A stretch of DNA of 64,000 bases, taken from positions 6,944,001 to 7,008,000 of the forward strand of contig NZ_CP023699.1 in the NCBI RefSeq assembly GCF_008704495.1, given 5' to 3'. The notes beneath the pieces are model-generated. The model was not told where the DNA came from, made no database searches, and saw nothing but the letters and a program-made list of their open reading frames with translations. Source of the stretch: Streptomyces kanamyceticus. Its GTDB lineage: Bacteria; Actinomycetota; Actinomycetes; Streptomycetales; Streptomycetaceae. Of the stretch, positions 49,803 to 57,356 are shown piece after piece. Each line of letters begins with the position of its first letter. The stretch's first letter is position 1. A program made the translations under genes and the position numbers.

Positions 49803-50606
49803 TTAGTTCGCGCTGCGCACGGTGACTTTGCCGTCATCGCTGAGAGCGGACACCCGGTGCGGGCTGGCACTGTCGCGCGGCACCGACACATCGACGGCGC
49901 CGTCGTGGGCCTCGGCCTTCACGTCGTACGAGAGGGCGGCCCCGTTCTCCGTGCGGGGCAGCGCCACCGTGAGGGCACCGTCCTGGCTGCGGGCGTCGAC
50001 GCGGTCGGGCGCGGTGGCCAGCTCGAGCCGCACGGCGCCGTCCTTGGACGCGACGGCGATGCGCTTCGAGGTGATCCCGCGCGCCCGGACGGAGCCGTCC
50101 TCGCTGCGGACGTCGAGCGGCCCGCTGGACTTCTCGACGGTGACGGCGCCGTCCTGCGACCGCACCTTCAGGGCGTCCCTGAATCCGCTCGCGGTGACCC
50201 GCCCGTCCTCGTTCTCGACGGTCACGGCGACGCCCCGGGGCACCTCGACGCGGTGCTTGACCGAGCAGTCGCTGATGACGCCGGAACACGTCGTACGGAA
50301 CGTGAGCCGGTCACCCGACATCTTCCATTTCACCTCGGGCGTGCCGCCCAGCACGGTCCTGCCGTCGAACCACCGGGTCACCTTCACGTCCTTGCCGCCG
50401 CTGTCACTCGGTACGAGTTCGAGCGCGGAGTCCTCGGAGTCCACCGTCAGCGTCCTGCCCGGCAGGGTGAACGTCCGGTGCTCCGGATCGCCGTCGCTCG
50501 ACGCGTCGGCCCCGCACGCCCCGACGAGCGCGACGACGGCCACCGTGCCGGTCGCGGCGGCGAGGGCGCGGGCAGTGCGCGGGCGGCGACGGGTGCGGGT
50601 GGCCAT
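49803..50606 (-). CDS. DUF4097-type beta-strand lipoprotein
   Basis: 267 residues. Signal with lipobox VALVGAC near residue 31. The mature part is a right-handed repeat of short beta strands with the DUF4097 rhythm VRSQDGAVTVEKSSGPLDVRSEDGSVRARG, SKDGAVRLELAT, RSQDGALTVALP, SDDGKVTVRS. Two Cys (TTCSGVISDCS) may form a disulfide. Adhesin- or head-domain-like; function unknown. It precedes the coiled-coil protein on the same strand with a 75-bp gap. Confidence 0.85.
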   Translation of the reverse strand: MATRTRRRPRTARALAAATGTVAVVALVGACGADASSDGDPEHRTFTLPGRTLTVDSEDSALELVPSDSGGKDVKVTRWFDGRTVLGGTPEVKWKMSGDRLTFRTTCSGVISDCSVKHRVEVPRGVAVTVENEDGRVTASGFRDALKVRSQDGAVTVEKSSGPLDVRSEDGSVRARGITSKRIAVASKDGAVRLELATAPDRVDARSQDGALTVALPRTENGAALSYDVKAEAHDGAVDVSVPRDSASPHRVSALSDDGKVTVRSAN

Positions 50607-50816
50607 GATTTCTCCCCTGAACGACGTTCGGTCAGACCCGACTTACGGGCCTGCCACGACGGTATGGACCATCGCCCGCGGGGAGGATCCGGCCGACTAC
50701 CGGATCCGGGGTGGGGTTAACCCCCGGGCGCCCGCCCCCTCCCGCCCCCCCCGGAGCGCCGGAACGAGGGGTTTGCGAGGCACTGCCATCGGCAAGGTAG
50801 GCTGTCGGTTCGTCCC

Positions 50817-50888
50817 GGGCGCGTAGCTCAGGGGTAGAGCGCCTCCCTTACAAGGAGGATGTCGGCGGTTCGAAACCGTCCGCGCCCA
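50817..50888 (+). tRNA. tRNA-Val (anticodon UAC)
   Basis: A full cloverleaf of 72 nt: acceptor GGGCGCG/CGCGCCC, D arm GCTC-AGGGGTA-GAGC, anticodon stem CCTCC/GGAGG with loop CTTACAA (anticodon TAC in DNA), five-base variable loop, and T arm with TTCGAAA loop. The 3' CCA is not encoded. An antisense frame across it spells the familiar false peptide ADGFEPPTSSL. Confidence 0.97.
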
Positions 50889-50901
50889 CCGGGTAGGAAG
50901 T

Positions 50902-50953
50902 AGCAGGTGAGAGCCTGCTTTTGGACCCCCCGACCGTGATCGGTCGGGGGGTC
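50902..50953 (+). terminator. Two consecutive terminator hairpins after tRNA-Val
   Basis: First: AGCAGG-TGAGAG-CCTGCT (50902-50919) followed by TTTT. Second: 13-bp perfect stem 50924-50936 with 50941-50953 and TGAT loop. The second may also end the minus-strand gene at 50997. Confidence 0.85.
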
Positions 50954-50996
50954 TCTTCGTGATCGAAGTCCACTGAGAGTCCATGCCCCCAGGTCT

Positions 50997-51572
50997 TCAA
51001 GGCGGGTAAGGGGCGAGGTCGCGCAGTCGGCGGCCGAGCTCGGCGACGCGCATGGCCAGCGTCAGTGGGCTGGGGCGGTCGCCGGGGCCGTCGGCCAGGG
51101 CGTCGGTGCTGGCGTCGATGACGCGCTGATGCGCGTGCCACGTCAGCGTGTCCTCGCCGGCCTGCGCGGCGGCGGCCCAGGCGGCAGGCAATCGCCGACG
51201 GATCTCGTGCCGGAGCCGAGCGTAGAGATCCGTGAGGTGAGCGGGCGGCGGCAGGGCGCGGCACGCGGAGAACGCCGCGTCGAGCAGGGCGTTCACGTAC
51301 CCGCCCTCGACGCAGGTGCGGCACGCGCGAGGGAACCAGCGCACGTCGACCCCGGAGCGCTTGATGTGGTGTGCCCCGAGGTCGACCGCGGTGGTCGGAC
51401 TGAGGGTGATGCCACAGAACGCGCAGTCCCGGCCACGGAACTGGCCCTCCGACAGCATGCCGACCGAAGGGAGCAGCGGAGCGAAGAGGCTCTCGGCGGG
51501 GGTCACAAGGAGGCCGCCTGCTCGGTGCGCGAGCCAGTCCTCGATCGCTGTCCCCTCTCTCGGGGTGGTCAT
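50997..51572 (-). CDS. Four-cysteine (HNH-like) protein, unassigned
   Basis: 191 residues. Central region has RDCAFCGITL, then GAHHIKRSG, then RACRTCVEGGY: a C-x2-C ... HHI ... C-x2-C spacing that resembles a zinc-bound HNH nuclease fold, although the final catalytic residue cannot be fixed. The C-terminal half is helical. ATG 51572 follows a GAGGCGAGGGG stretch. It is the last gene of a minus-strand run next to tRNA-Val, so an accessory or mobile-element-derived role is possible. Confidence 0.65.
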   Translation of the reverse strand: MTTPREGTAIEDWLAHRAGGLLVTPAESLFAPLLPSVGMLSEGQFRGRDCAFCGITLSPTTAVDLGAHHIKRSGVDVRWFPRACRTCVEGGYVNALLDAAFSACRALPPPAHLTDLYARLRHEIRRRLPAAWAAAAQAGEDTLTWHAHQRVIDASTDALADGPGDRPSPLTLAMRVAELGRRLRDLAPYPP

Positions 51573-51662
51573 CCCCTCGCCTCCGTCCCGCGGCGGCCGC
51601 ACTTCTTCTGGCCCCTGCCCTGTGATGTCGATGCACAGATCTTGGGCGCCGGGAGAAGGGGT

Positions 51663-51685
51663 AGGTACCACAAGGTGTGGTACCT
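51663..51685. promoter_or_regulatory. Perfect palindrome upstream of the four-cysteine gene
   Basis: AGGTACCAC (51663-51671), five-base AAGGT centre, GTGGTACCT (51677-51685). It lies about 90 bp before ATG 51572 and 46 bp after the XRE gene stop. A candidate operator for the XRE regulator, or a weak terminator. Confidence 0.45.
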
Positions 51686-51698
51686 GGATTCGCTCAAC

Positions 51699-51744
51699 AG
51701 GGTTGCTTCAGACGGCTCCGAAGGGTTGCTTCAGACGGCTCCGA
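51699..51744. repeat. Perfect 23-bp tandem duplication at the XRE 3' end
   Basis: Two identical 23-bp units, 51699-51721 and 51722-51744. The XRE stop codon (51731-51733) lies in the right unit and the coding end uses part of it; the left unit is its non-coding copy. Such a clean repeat implies a recent slip. Confidence 0.85.
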
Positions 51745-52906
51745 GCCACCCGGCGAAGTGGTGCAGAGATTCTTCGTCCGCTCGGCGCAGACGAACCAAC
51801 GTGCTCGTCGTCTCACGGGCCCACGGGTGCTCGCGGGTGTGCTGGGGAGCGATGCTCCTGGCGACCTTCAGCGACTCGAAAGCGTCCTCCATGCGCCCGC
51901 CCCACACCTGGGCCCGGGCCAGCTCGATCCAGAACCCCGAGCGACGCTCAGCCGGCAGATCTCCCGGCGGCGCCCACTCACGGGCAACCGCGAACGCCCG
52001 GTCGACGTAGCCCTGCCCCAGACTCACGGCGACAGAGAGCTCGTGAATCTTCACGGACGCGGGCCCGAACGCCGTACCCAGATACGCGGTCTCCCTCGTG
52101 CTGGCGCTCAGGCGCCGAGCCTCTGCGAGGTGCGTCTCGGCCGCGCCGGCGTCACCGTCGCGACCGGCGATGACCGCGGCGCGCATGTGCAGGGCGCCCC
52201 GAGAAGCTGCCGTGCTCTCATCGCTCACGGCAGGGGCCGCGTCGATCGCGGCCTCCAGCGCGCGCGTGCCCGCCGCGTGGGCCCGGGCAGTGAAGAAGAC
52301 CTCGGTGCGGACGTAGGCGACCGAGTTGCTCACGAGGCGGTCCTCGGCGTGCGGGACGGCCCACCGCATGAGGTCGATGAGCCGTGCGCTCAGGTCGTGG
52401 GCCCCGTACTTGTAGGCCACCGCGTCGACCGATCTGGCCGTGGCCACCAACAAGCGCGCCGCTTCGCGCTTGTCGGTCGAGGCGTGGAACAGGGCGAGCG
52501 CGTCGTCGAGGAGCGCGGCGGCGTTCTGCGCGATGCGCCCGTACTGAGCCGCCAGGCGCCAGTTCACGGCGTCGCTCACGGCCGCGTGCAGCTCGTCGAG
52601 GCCGCGCCGCGGCGCGGAGAGCGGCACGTCGTACGCGGCGAGGGCCGCGGAGACCAGCGGCAGGGCCGTGTGTACGCAGGTCTCGGTGCCGGTGAATCCG
52701 GCGAGGAGCCGGGTGGGGTCGACTCCGAGCGCGGCCGCGATTGATTCGAGGGCCGTGTCGCCGGGGTACCGCTTGCCCTGCTCGATGGCGCGGATCATGC
52801 CGAGCGACAGGTACGCGTCGCGGGCGAGGTCGGCCTGACGCTTGTTCCTCGCACGCCGGGTGGCGGCAATGCGCTTGCCGAGCCCCGGGTCTTCAACTGC
52901 GGGCAT
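51731..52906 (-). CDS. XRE-family regulator with TPR-like helical domain
   Basis: 391 residues. N-terminal HTH LGKRIAATRRARNKRQADLARDAYLSLGMIRAIEQGKRYPGDTALESIAAALGV at about 8-62, then roughly 300 residues of helical repeats (AAETHLAEARRLSASTRE, DRAFAVAREWAPPG, EDAFESLKVARSIAPQHTREHPWARET) as in the large Streptomyces regulators that sense small signals or partner proteins. ATG 52906 has GGAG at proper spacing. It is followed by a small zinc-finger-like protein, a pairing reminiscent of WhiJ-type regulator/small-protein loci. Confidence 0.85.
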   Translation of the reverse strand: MPAVEDPGLGKRIAATRRARNKRQADLARDAYLSLGMIRAIEQGKRYPGDTALESIAAALGVDPTRLLAGFTGTETCVHTALPLVSAALAAYDVPLSAPRRGLDELHAAVSDAVNWRLAAQYGRIAQNAAALLDDALALFHASTDKREAARLLVATARSVDAVAYKYGAHDLSARLIDLMRWAVPHAEDRLVSNSVAYVRTEVFFTARAHAAGTRALEAAIDAAPAVSDESTAASRGALHMRAAVIAGRDGDAGAAETHLAEARRLSASTRETAYLGTAFGPASVKIHELSVAVSLGQGYVDRAFAVAREWAPPGDLPAERRSGFWIELARAQVWGGRMEDAFESLKVARSIAPQHTREHPWARETTSTLVRLRRADEESLHHFAGWLGAV

Positions 52907-53013
52907 ACTGGCTCCAGTTCGATGCATCCGCTTCGAACCGTACTCGCGCGGTTACGCGCTGGTGCGCGAACGACCTCACCGTTAATCCGCTGGTGGGGCC
53001 GCTTCGTTGACGC

Positions 53014-53655
53014 TCAGCGCGCAGCGATCGGTACGAGCTCCGTGAGGGAGCTGACGCGGTAGTCCGCGGTCGCGACCACCTCCGCGGCCTCCGCCCACAG
53101 GTGCCCCCACGGTCCGCGCCGCAGGTGCGCCGTACGCAGCCCCGCCGCGTGCGCGGGCAGCGTGTCGTTCTGGGGGTGGTCGCCGACGTACAGGATCTCC
53201 TCGGCCGGGACGCCGGACTCGACGACGAGGCGCTCGAAGAACTCCGGCGCGGGCTTCGCGACGCCCCACTCTCCGGACGTCGCGATCAGGTCCGCGGGCA
53301 GGTCGAGGCCGCGCAGCAACTCGCCGGCACGCACCGTCTGGTTGCCCGCGATGATGACGCGCGCACCGGCTTCGCGGAGGGCCGTGAGCGCCGGTCGGAC
53401 GTCCTCGTACACGTCGGTCTCGTCAAGGTACTCACCGCGGCCCGCGTCCTCGCGGGCTTGGTACGCGGACCGGATGTCGATCCCCGGTTGGATCAGACGC
53501 AGCGCCTCGGCGTTGTCCTTCCCCTGCGCGACCACAGCCCCGACGAGCGCCGACATGGTGTGGCGTGGCACGTGGAGCCAGTCGGCCCATGACGCCCAGT
53601 AGCGGTCATCTCGGACGATGGTTTCGCCTACATCGAATGCGATGGTGCGGATCAT
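53014..53655 (-). CDS. HAD-family hydrolase with variant motif I
   Basis: 213 residues. Motif I is IAFDVGETIVRDD: the nucleophile Asp8 is present but the usual second Asp is replaced by Gly (DVGET), which should weaken phosphatase acid/base chemistry. Motif II VIIAGNQ, motif III GVAKPAPEFFERL and motif IV LYVGDHPQNDTLPAHAAGL are intact. Substrate unknown. ATG 53655. The gap to the XRE gene is 107 bp. Confidence 0.85.
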   Translation of the reverse strand: MIRTIAFDVGETIVRDDRYWASWADWLHVPRHTMSALVGAVVAQGKDNAEALRLIQPGIDIRSAYQAREDAGRGEYLDETDVYEDVRPALTALREAGARVIIAGNQTVRAGELLRGLDLPADLIATSGEWGVAKPAPEFFERLVVESGVPAEEILYVGDHPQNDTLPAHAAGLRTAHLRRGPWGHLWAEAAEVVATADYRVSSLTELVPIAAR

Positions 53656-53710
53656 TCGGGAACCCTAGTAGGGGGTCGGTCCGGGGCTCTTCTGTGATCG
53701 TTCGAATCGT

Positions 53711-53974
53711 TCACGTGGGGTTCGGAGGGGACGGGGGCGCCGAGTCGTCGCCGTAGAAGCCGTCCAGCTGCGCGTTGAGTTCCGCCAGGTCGGGGTGTTC
53801 GGCGATGTCGCGGACCTCTGCCGCGGTCAGCGCTTCCGTCAGTTTGCGCATCGATCGGGCCGCGAGCCCCGCCTCCGCTGTCATTTCGAGTTCGGCGGCC
53901 CGCTTGCGGTGGAGCCCGGCCAGGATGCGGAGTTGGCGGGCGCGCAGTTCGTACGGGTCGACGGGCTCGCTCAT
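53711..53974 (-). CDS. Small helical protein, unassigned
   Basis: 87 residues: MSEPVDPYELRARQLRILAGLHRKRAAELEMTAEAGLAARSMRKL, then a short acidic tail (GFYGDDSAPPSPPNPT). Charged helices, no motif recognised. ATG 53974 has AAGGAG eight bases upstream. It is the first gene of the minus-strand run ending at tRNA-Val. A semi-palindrome around TTCGAA (53694-53714) lies between it and the HAD gene. Confidence 0.6.
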   Translation of the reverse strand: MSEPVDPYELRARQLRILAGLHRKRAAELEMTAEAGLAARSMRKLTEALTAAEVRDIAEHPDLAELNAQLDGFYGDDSAPPSPPNPT

Positions 53975-54159
53975 GCGCTCTGCTCCTTCTTCGGCCTGCC
54001 GCCCTCGCGTGCGCGACGGGTGGCATCGAGGTCTGCCACGAGGCGACGCTACGGCGGCCGTGTGACCTCGACAAGGCCGCACAGCGCGAATGCTCCGTGC
54101 GACACTCCGTGGCGCCCCGAACATGATGTGTGGGGCGTCGGACAGGGGTGGGGAAGAGA

Positions 54160-54696
54160 ATGCGCGACAGATCGAGGAGACGGGCCGCGGGGCTGGGGGC
54201 GGCGTCAGCGGTTCTCGTGCTCGTGGCGGGGTGCGGCGATGCCGAATCTCCGCGCACGCCGGTCGAGGCCGCGGCCAAGCCGTCCGTTTCGGCTTCCGCT
54301 TCCGCCTCAACTTCGGCTTCTGCTTCGGCTTCTGCTTCGAAGGGCTGGGAGCAGTCTGTGATTCGCGCGGACCTGGTGGCAGCCGCTGAGGAAGCAGGCG
54401 TCGGCCCGGAGGCTGACCTGCCGCTGGATGAGGGATCGAAGAAGTGCGCTGCGGACTGGGGCACTTTCTCTCCCGTGACCGGCGCGCAAGTCGACACGGC
54501 CGTGAGTGAGCTCCGCGAGCGGAGGTGGAAGGTCACCGGGCGTCGTACTCATGAGAAGGCTGGCTTGACGTCGCTCAGCAAAGGGCCTTGGACCCTTCAA
54601 GTGATCCACCGGACCCCTGAAGGCAATGACTATCTGTCTCTGCTCGCCTTGCGGGGCGGCCCGGAGTGCGAGGCAGCTATGGAGAGGGCCAGTTAG
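54160..54696 (+). CDS. Small lipoprotein, unassigned
   Basis: 178 residues. Basic start RDRSRRRAAG, lipobox VLVAGC at Cys27 or so, a Ser/Ala low-complexity spacer (SASASASTSASASASAS) that tethers the domain to the membrane, then a compact domain with Cys near 98 (SKKCAADWG) and near 172 (GGPECEAAM) likely disulfide-bonded. Exported and membrane-anchored; function unknown. ATG 54160 follows GGGAAGAG. Confidence 0.75.
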   Translation: MRDRSRRRAAGLGAASAVLVLVAGCGDAESPRTPVEAAAKPSVSASASASTSASASASASKGWEQSVIRADLVAAAEEAGVGPEADLPLDEGSKKCAADWGTFSPVTGAQVDTAVSELRERRWKVTGRRTHEKAGLTSLSKGPWTLQVIHRTPEGNDYLSLLALRGGPECEAAMERAS

Positions 54697-54724
54697 CTGG
54701 GACCGGAGTAGGTGCTATGCCGGT

Positions 54725-54754
54725 GCCCCCTCCCGCCCGGAGGCGCGAGGGGGC
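54725..54754. terminator. Bidirectional terminator candidate
   Basis: GCCCCCTC (54725-54732) pairs with GAGGGGGC (54747-54754), 14-base loop, between convergent genes. Confidence 0.55.
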
Positions 54755-54765
54755 GGCAAGGCGGC

Positions 54766-55128
54766 TCAGATCTCGCAGGCCGTGGGGACCCAGCCCTTCA
54801 TGCCCCGGTACGCGATGGGGGACCAGCGGTTGTCCTCGTCCCAGCCGCACAGGTTGTGGTAGGTCTGGCCGCTCGAGACCGTGCACGCGGTGAACTTGGC
54901 CTTCGCGCCCTTGGGGAAGAGGCCGACCGCCGTGCCGTTGAGCTTCTTGGTCTTGCGGATCTTCACGCTCTCCTTCGCCTTGACCGTCGTGCCCTTGCCG
55001 GGACATGACCCGGAGGAGGCCGCCGTGGGCGCTGCCTCGGGCGTCACGGCACCGGCCGCTATGGTCCCGGCCGCGAACGTCGCCCCCGTCATCGCCACCA
55101 CACTCAGCAGCGAAGCGAACTTCTTCAC
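54766..55128 (-). CDS. Secreted small SH3-like protein
   Basis: 120 residues. Signal peptide MKKFASLLSVVAMTGATFAAGTIAAGA. The mature region has KGTTVKAKESVKIRKTKKLNGTAVGLFPKGAKAKFTACTVSSGQTYHNLCGW and WVPTACEI, a bacterial SH3 pattern with four Cys for two disulfides. Probably binds cell-wall material; function unproven. Confidence 0.8.
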   Translation of the reverse strand: MKKFASLLSVVAMTGATFAAGTIAAGAVTPEAAPTAASSGSCPGKGTTVKAKESVKIRKTKKLNGTAVGLFPKGAKAKFTACTVSSGQTYHNLCGWDEDNRWSPIAYRGMKGWVPTACEI

Positions 55129-55497
55129 GAACTAACCCCGTTCGGTTATGGGTTGGGCGCCCTTGGATGCCCTCTGGTGCCTTCGGGCGCGTTTGATCAG
55201 CAGGAGCTTAGGTACAAGGGGCGGGCGACTGCGGCGAGGGGGAGACTCGGGCACACAATCACCTCATGATCCACTCGGCGTGCTCAAGTCGATCCGGGTC
55301 GTCTTCCGCGTGATGACTCTGTGTCATTGCCCTGTGTAGTAGTGGATCGTCCGGCCGCGCCTCCACATCATGTCGATCCTGTGCATCTTTGCCGTCTACG
55401 CCATGGAAGCCGGACGAGGCCGCCCATCTCGCAGGGGGCCGCCTTCGGAAGCCGTGATAACACGGAGTAATCAATTCCGAAGAAGGGGCGCGGTCCC
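55129..55497. other. Divergent intergenic region before the YceI gene
   Basis: 369 bp. No credible gene or RNA. An 8-bp inverted pair GATCCACT (about 55267) and AGTGGATC (about 55342) flanks 67 bp. Promoters for both neighbours must lie here but none is clear. Confidence 0.4.
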
Positions 55498-56166
55498 ATG
55501 GGTATCTTCAGCCGTCGTCAGACCGATGCCGTCGAGCCAGTGTCAGGCGGCGGCGCCGGTGTGCCTCTCGCGCAGACCGGGGGCGCCGGTGTCGCGCTCG
55601 ATCCGGCGCTTCGGGCGCTGGACGGGCAGTGGGTCATCGACCGTCCGCACAGCCGCATCGGGTTCTCCGTGCGGCACGCGATGGTCACTACGGTGCGGGG
55701 GGCTTTCGCCGATTACGACAGCGCGCTGTACTTCGACGGTGCCAGGCCCTCCGCTTCGCGGGCCGAGCTCGTCATACGCGTCGGCAGCGTCGACACGGGT
55801 GTGGAGCAGCGGGACGCGCATCTCGTCGGGACCGACTTCTTCGACGCGAGGCGCTTCCCGGAGATGGTGTTCCGGAGTACGTCCACGCGGCATGAGGGCG
55901 GGGAGAGTTTCCGTATGACGGGGGATCTGACCATCCGCGACGTCACCCGACCCGTCGAACTGCAGCTCGACTATCTCGGCTCGGTGCTCGACCCCTTCGG
56001 TTTCGAGCGCGTCGGCTTCGACGGCACCACCACCATCGACCGCACCGAGTGGGGCCTCGTCTACAACCAGCGGCTCAAGGCGGGCGGCACGATGGTGAGC
56101 GAGAAGGTCCGCCTGCAGTTCGACATTTCGGCTGTTCGGGCCGGGGCGCAAGGCGGGGCGGGCTGA
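55498..56166 (+). CDS. YceI-family lipid-binding-like protein
   Basis: 222 residues. A cytosolic-looking start (MGIFSRRQTDA) and a Gly-rich tether precede the YceI beta-barrel: WVIDRPHSRIGFSVRHAMVTTVRGAFADYDSALYFDG, DTGVEQRDAHLVGTDFFDARRFPEMVFRS, VELQLDYLG, IDRTEWGLVYNQRLKAGGTMVSEKVRLQFDI. Members bind polyprenoid chains. No signal peptide is seen. AAGAAGG precedes the ATG by about ten bases. Confidence 0.9.
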   Translation: MGIFSRRQTDAVEPVSGGGAGVPLAQTGGAGVALDPALRALDGQWVIDRPHSRIGFSVRHAMVTTVRGAFADYDSALYFDGARPSASRAELVIRVGSVDTGVEQRDAHLVGTDFFDARRFPEMVFRSTSTRHEGGESFRMTGDLTIRDVTRPVELQLDYLGSVLDPFGFERVGFDGTTTIDRTEWGLVYNQRLKAGGTMVSEKVRLQFDISAVRAGAQGGAG

Positions 56167-56190
56167 GGCCCCCGAACGGGACGACGTGCT

Positions 56191-56222
56191 GAGGCCCCCG
56201 GGCGGGTTCGGCCGGGAGCCTC
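56191..56222. terminator. Bidirectional terminator candidate
   Basis: GAGGCCCCCGG (56191-56201) pairs with CCGGGAGCCTC (56212-56222), one mismatch, between the YceI gene and the I36-like gene. Confidence 0.55.
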
Positions 56223-56270
56223 GGGGTCGTTCTTCCCGTCAGGGACGGGGCGGGTGGAGCGTTCGGGGTG

Positions 56271-56645
56271 TCAGCACTCCATCTTCCACGTGTGGGAGTC
56301 GCCGCTGTCGTTGGCCCAGCCGTTGGAGTTGATCTCCTGGCCGGGGCTGAGGCAGACCGTGCCGAAGCCGATCAGGCCCGGGTTCTCGTAGACCTGGACG
56401 TGGTCCTTGATGCCGGGGCCCGAGATGCCGTGGTTGGCCCACGAGGAGTCCTGGTCCTGGATCGGGTCCTCCCAGTCGTGGTCGTCGCCCGACCAGTTGG
56501 TGCGCTGGCCGCCGAAGTCCGCGTCGGTCCAGGCGCAGAACTGGCCGCTGGGGCAGGAGGCGGCCTGGGACGTGCCCGAGGCGGTGAGCGCGGTGCCGAT
56601 GGCGAGGAGCGTGGCGGCCAGGACGGCCATGGGCTTGCTGATCAT
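56271..56645 (-). CDS. Secreted peptidase-inhibitor I36-like protein
   Basis: 124 residues. Signal peptide MISKPMAVLAATLLAIGTALTASGTSQAA. Mature SCPSGQFCAWTDADFGGQRTNWSGDDHDW and VQVYENPGLIGFGTVCLSPGQEINS fit the crystallin-like I36 fold with four Cys. AGGAGA precedes ATG 56645. It shares the family of 29895-30332 and 57357-57737. Protease inhibition is inferred from the family only. Confidence 0.82.
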   Translation of the reverse strand: MISKPMAVLAATLLAIGTALTASGTSQAASCPSGQFCAWTDADFGGQRTNWSGDDHDWEDPIQDQDSSWANHGISGPGIKDHVQVYENPGLIGFGTVCLSPGQEINSNGWANDSGDSHTWKMEC

Positions 56646-56766
56646 GCGGAGTCTCCTGAGAAGGGGTTGGGAGTGGGCAGCTGTGGGCAGCTGTGGTCGG
56701 CGGATGGTCGGCGGGTGGTCAGCCCCGGCCGGTGCCGGTCGGCCGTGGTCGGCGGCGCTGTGGCGA

Positions 56767-57348
56767 TCAGCCGTCGCCGTGCGGGCGGGGGACGTTCGGG
56801 GACGCGCGGAGCACGGACTTCGAGCGGGCCAGGGCGTGGGCGCGAAGCCGCCGCCAGTCGGCCAGTTCGTCGCGGTGCATGGCACGGACCGAGGCGAGGC
56901 CGCGGTCGCGGTGGGCCGCCTCCGGCTTGAGGTTGTTGACGACGGTCGAGACGCGGAACCAGCGCCGTTGGTCTCCGTAGAGCGTCCGCTGGGCGGCGGC
57001 CAGGCAGCCGTCGGTGTGGGCGCGCACGGAGTAGCCGGTGGGCAGGGTGAGGGACAGCTCCGTGCGGCCCGCGCCGAAGAGGGCGTCCGAGACGCGCTCG
57101 TCCCGCTTCCTCGCCGCCGGTGTGGTCCCCGGCCGCTGCCCCGCACGGGGCGGGGTGAGGCCCTGGCGCGTCAGACAGCGGTCGGTGAGCCGCTGTTGGG
57201 CGGCCCTGATGACGTCGTCGGACGACAGTACGTGCGGGGTGGCCGAGGGGACCTGGGCGCAGCCGCCGACGAGCAGCAGGGCGAGCAGGGCGCAGGGGGT
57301 GAGGAGGAGGACCGCGGCGCGGGGCCGGACGGTGCTGGTGGTGTGCAC
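56767..57348 (-). CDS. Lipoprotein coupled to an I36-like gene, unassigned
   Basis: 193 residues from GTG 57348. Hydrophobic signal AAVLLLTPCALLALLLVGGC ending in a lipobox (VGGC). The mature part SSDDVIRAAQQRLTDRCLTRQGL and GYSVRAHTDGCLAAAQRTLYGDQRRWFRVSTVVNNLKPEA has two Cys. Function unknown. It begins 9 bp after the stop of the I36-like gene upstream, so the two are made together; the start lacks a strong ribosome site, which fits coupling. Confidence 0.75.
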   Translation of the reverse strand: MHTTSTVRPRAAVLLLTPCALLALLLVGGCAQVPSATPHVLSSDDVIRAAQQRLTDRCLTRQGLTPPRAGQRPGTTPAARKRDERVSDALFGAGRTELSLTLPTGYSVRAHTDGCLAAAQRTLYGDQRRWFRVSTVVNNLKPEAAHRDRGLASVRAMHRDELADWRRLRAHALARSKSVLRASPNVPRPHGDG

Positions 57349-57356
57349 GGTGGAGG

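Noticed and set aside
48150..50720. 856-codon plus-strand frame opposite the coiled-coil and DUF4097 genes
   Set aside because: Antisense shadow; it runs through two lipobox or membrane proteins that are clearly coded on the minus strand.
50848..51636. Minus-strand frame ending over the tRNA with ADGFEPPTSSL
   Set aside because: This peptide is the well-known false product of reading a tRNA antisense; the real gene in the region uses another frame (50997-51572).
50817..53990. att-site duplication of the tRNA-Val 3' end
   Set aside because: I looked for a second copy of the T-arm/acceptor sequence up to about 54 kb and saw none, so an intact integrative element cannot be claimed.
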